Positions 7,646 through 7,715 of a stretch of 7,715 nucleotides of DNA are shown piece after piece. Position 1 is the stretch's first letter, and the number at the start of each line of letters is the position of its first letter. The stretch is from Halobacteria archaeon (lineage in GTDB: Archaea; Halobacteriota; Methanoliparia; Methanoliparales; Methanoliparaceae), in assembly GCA_013329575.1 (NCBI GenBank), contig DUJX01000025.1:7421-15135 (forward strand). The letters run 5' to 3'. The notes beneath the pieces are model-generated. The model searched no databases. It was not told where the DNA came from and saw only the letters and a list, made by a program, of their open reading frames with translations. Made by a program: the position numbers and the translations under genes.

Positions 7646-7715
7646 ACCCGCGGTGGACTAGCCTGGGTGGCTCGACGTCACCTGTAACCCGAAACCGTCG
7701 GTATGCGGGGGGCGA
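7646..7715 (+). ncRNA. ffs: Archaeal SRP (7S) RNA, 5' Alu-domain part, cut by window end
   Basis: RNA scaffold of the signal recognition particle, which directs membrane and secreted proteins to the translocon. Only the 5' domain is in the window; a full archaeal SRP RNA is about 300 bases. The order GGTGG-CTAG, a small hairpin, CTGTAACCCGAAACCG and GTATGCGGG matches the archaeal SRP RNA Alu-domain layout as I remember it. Helix 3 forms from GGTG (7666-7669) and CACC (7679-7682). The TGTAAC turn follows at 7683-7688. Helix 4 has CCG (7695-7697) with CGG (7706-7708). The two loops can pair through CGA (7673-7675) and TCG (7698-7700), the known Alu loop-loop contact. High local GC in an AT-rich region fits a structured RNA. 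The exact 5' end is uncertain within 7646-7652. The S domain that binds SRP54 and SRP19 lies beyond the edge. Confidence 0.88.

Noticed and set aside
1..7715. Frequent GATC, CGAT and ATCG words across the window as a possible methylation or uptake signal
   Set aside because: They look spread through coding regions and are readily explained by Asp and Ile codon use (GAT, ATC, ATA). I could not compute expected frequencies to show an excess.
1..7715. Search for mobile elements, CRISPR arrays, tRNA genes, defence systems or an origin of replication
   Set aside because: No direct repeats with regular spacing, transposase motifs, tRNA-like segment or origin-type repeat cluster was seen. The content is tightly packed housekeeping genes.

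Overview
The window looks like chromosomal DNA from a low-GC euryarchaeon, most plausibly of the Thermoplasmata. Three things point there. The last ~70 bases are the 5' part of an archaeal-type SRP (7S) RNA. TATA boxes sit about 26-28 bases before the starts of two genes that lack a Shine-Dalgarno site, the pattern of leaderless archaeal transcripts. A bacterial-type gyrB-gyrA pair is present, which is known in Thermoplasmata and some other Euryarchaeota. The ATA- and AGA/AGG-rich codon use fits. Other gyrase-bearing euryarchaea are not excluded, and the species cannot be named from the sequence.

All genes are on the + strand. 1-84 holds a weak hairpin/T-run and possible promoter elements. 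85-1992 is gyrB and 2049-4451 is gyrA, a likely two-gene operon with a strong Shine-Dalgarno site before gyrA. 4536-4952 is hisI, a stand-alone histidine biosynthesis enzyme with its own TATA box. It overlaps by 4 bases (ATGA) a PPP-family serine/threonine protein phosphatase at 4949-5788. 5857-7542 is an ANL-superfamily acyl-CoA synthetase with its own leaderless-type promoter. A T-rich termination region, an imperfect hairpin and a TATA box at 7554-7630 lead into the SRP RNA, which runs off the right edge.

Functionally these are housekeeping genes: DNA supercoiling, one step of histidine synthesis, protein dephosphorylation, acyl-CoA formation and protein targeting. They appear to form four transcription units: gyrBA, hisI-phosphatase, the synthetase, and the SRP RNA. 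There is no sign of a mobile element, CRISPR array, defence island or broken gene, and no convincing new biological system. The observations most worth a second look are the hisI-phosphatase pairing, the coordinated base changes in the SRP RNA, and the mixed leaderless and Shine-Dalgarno initiation.
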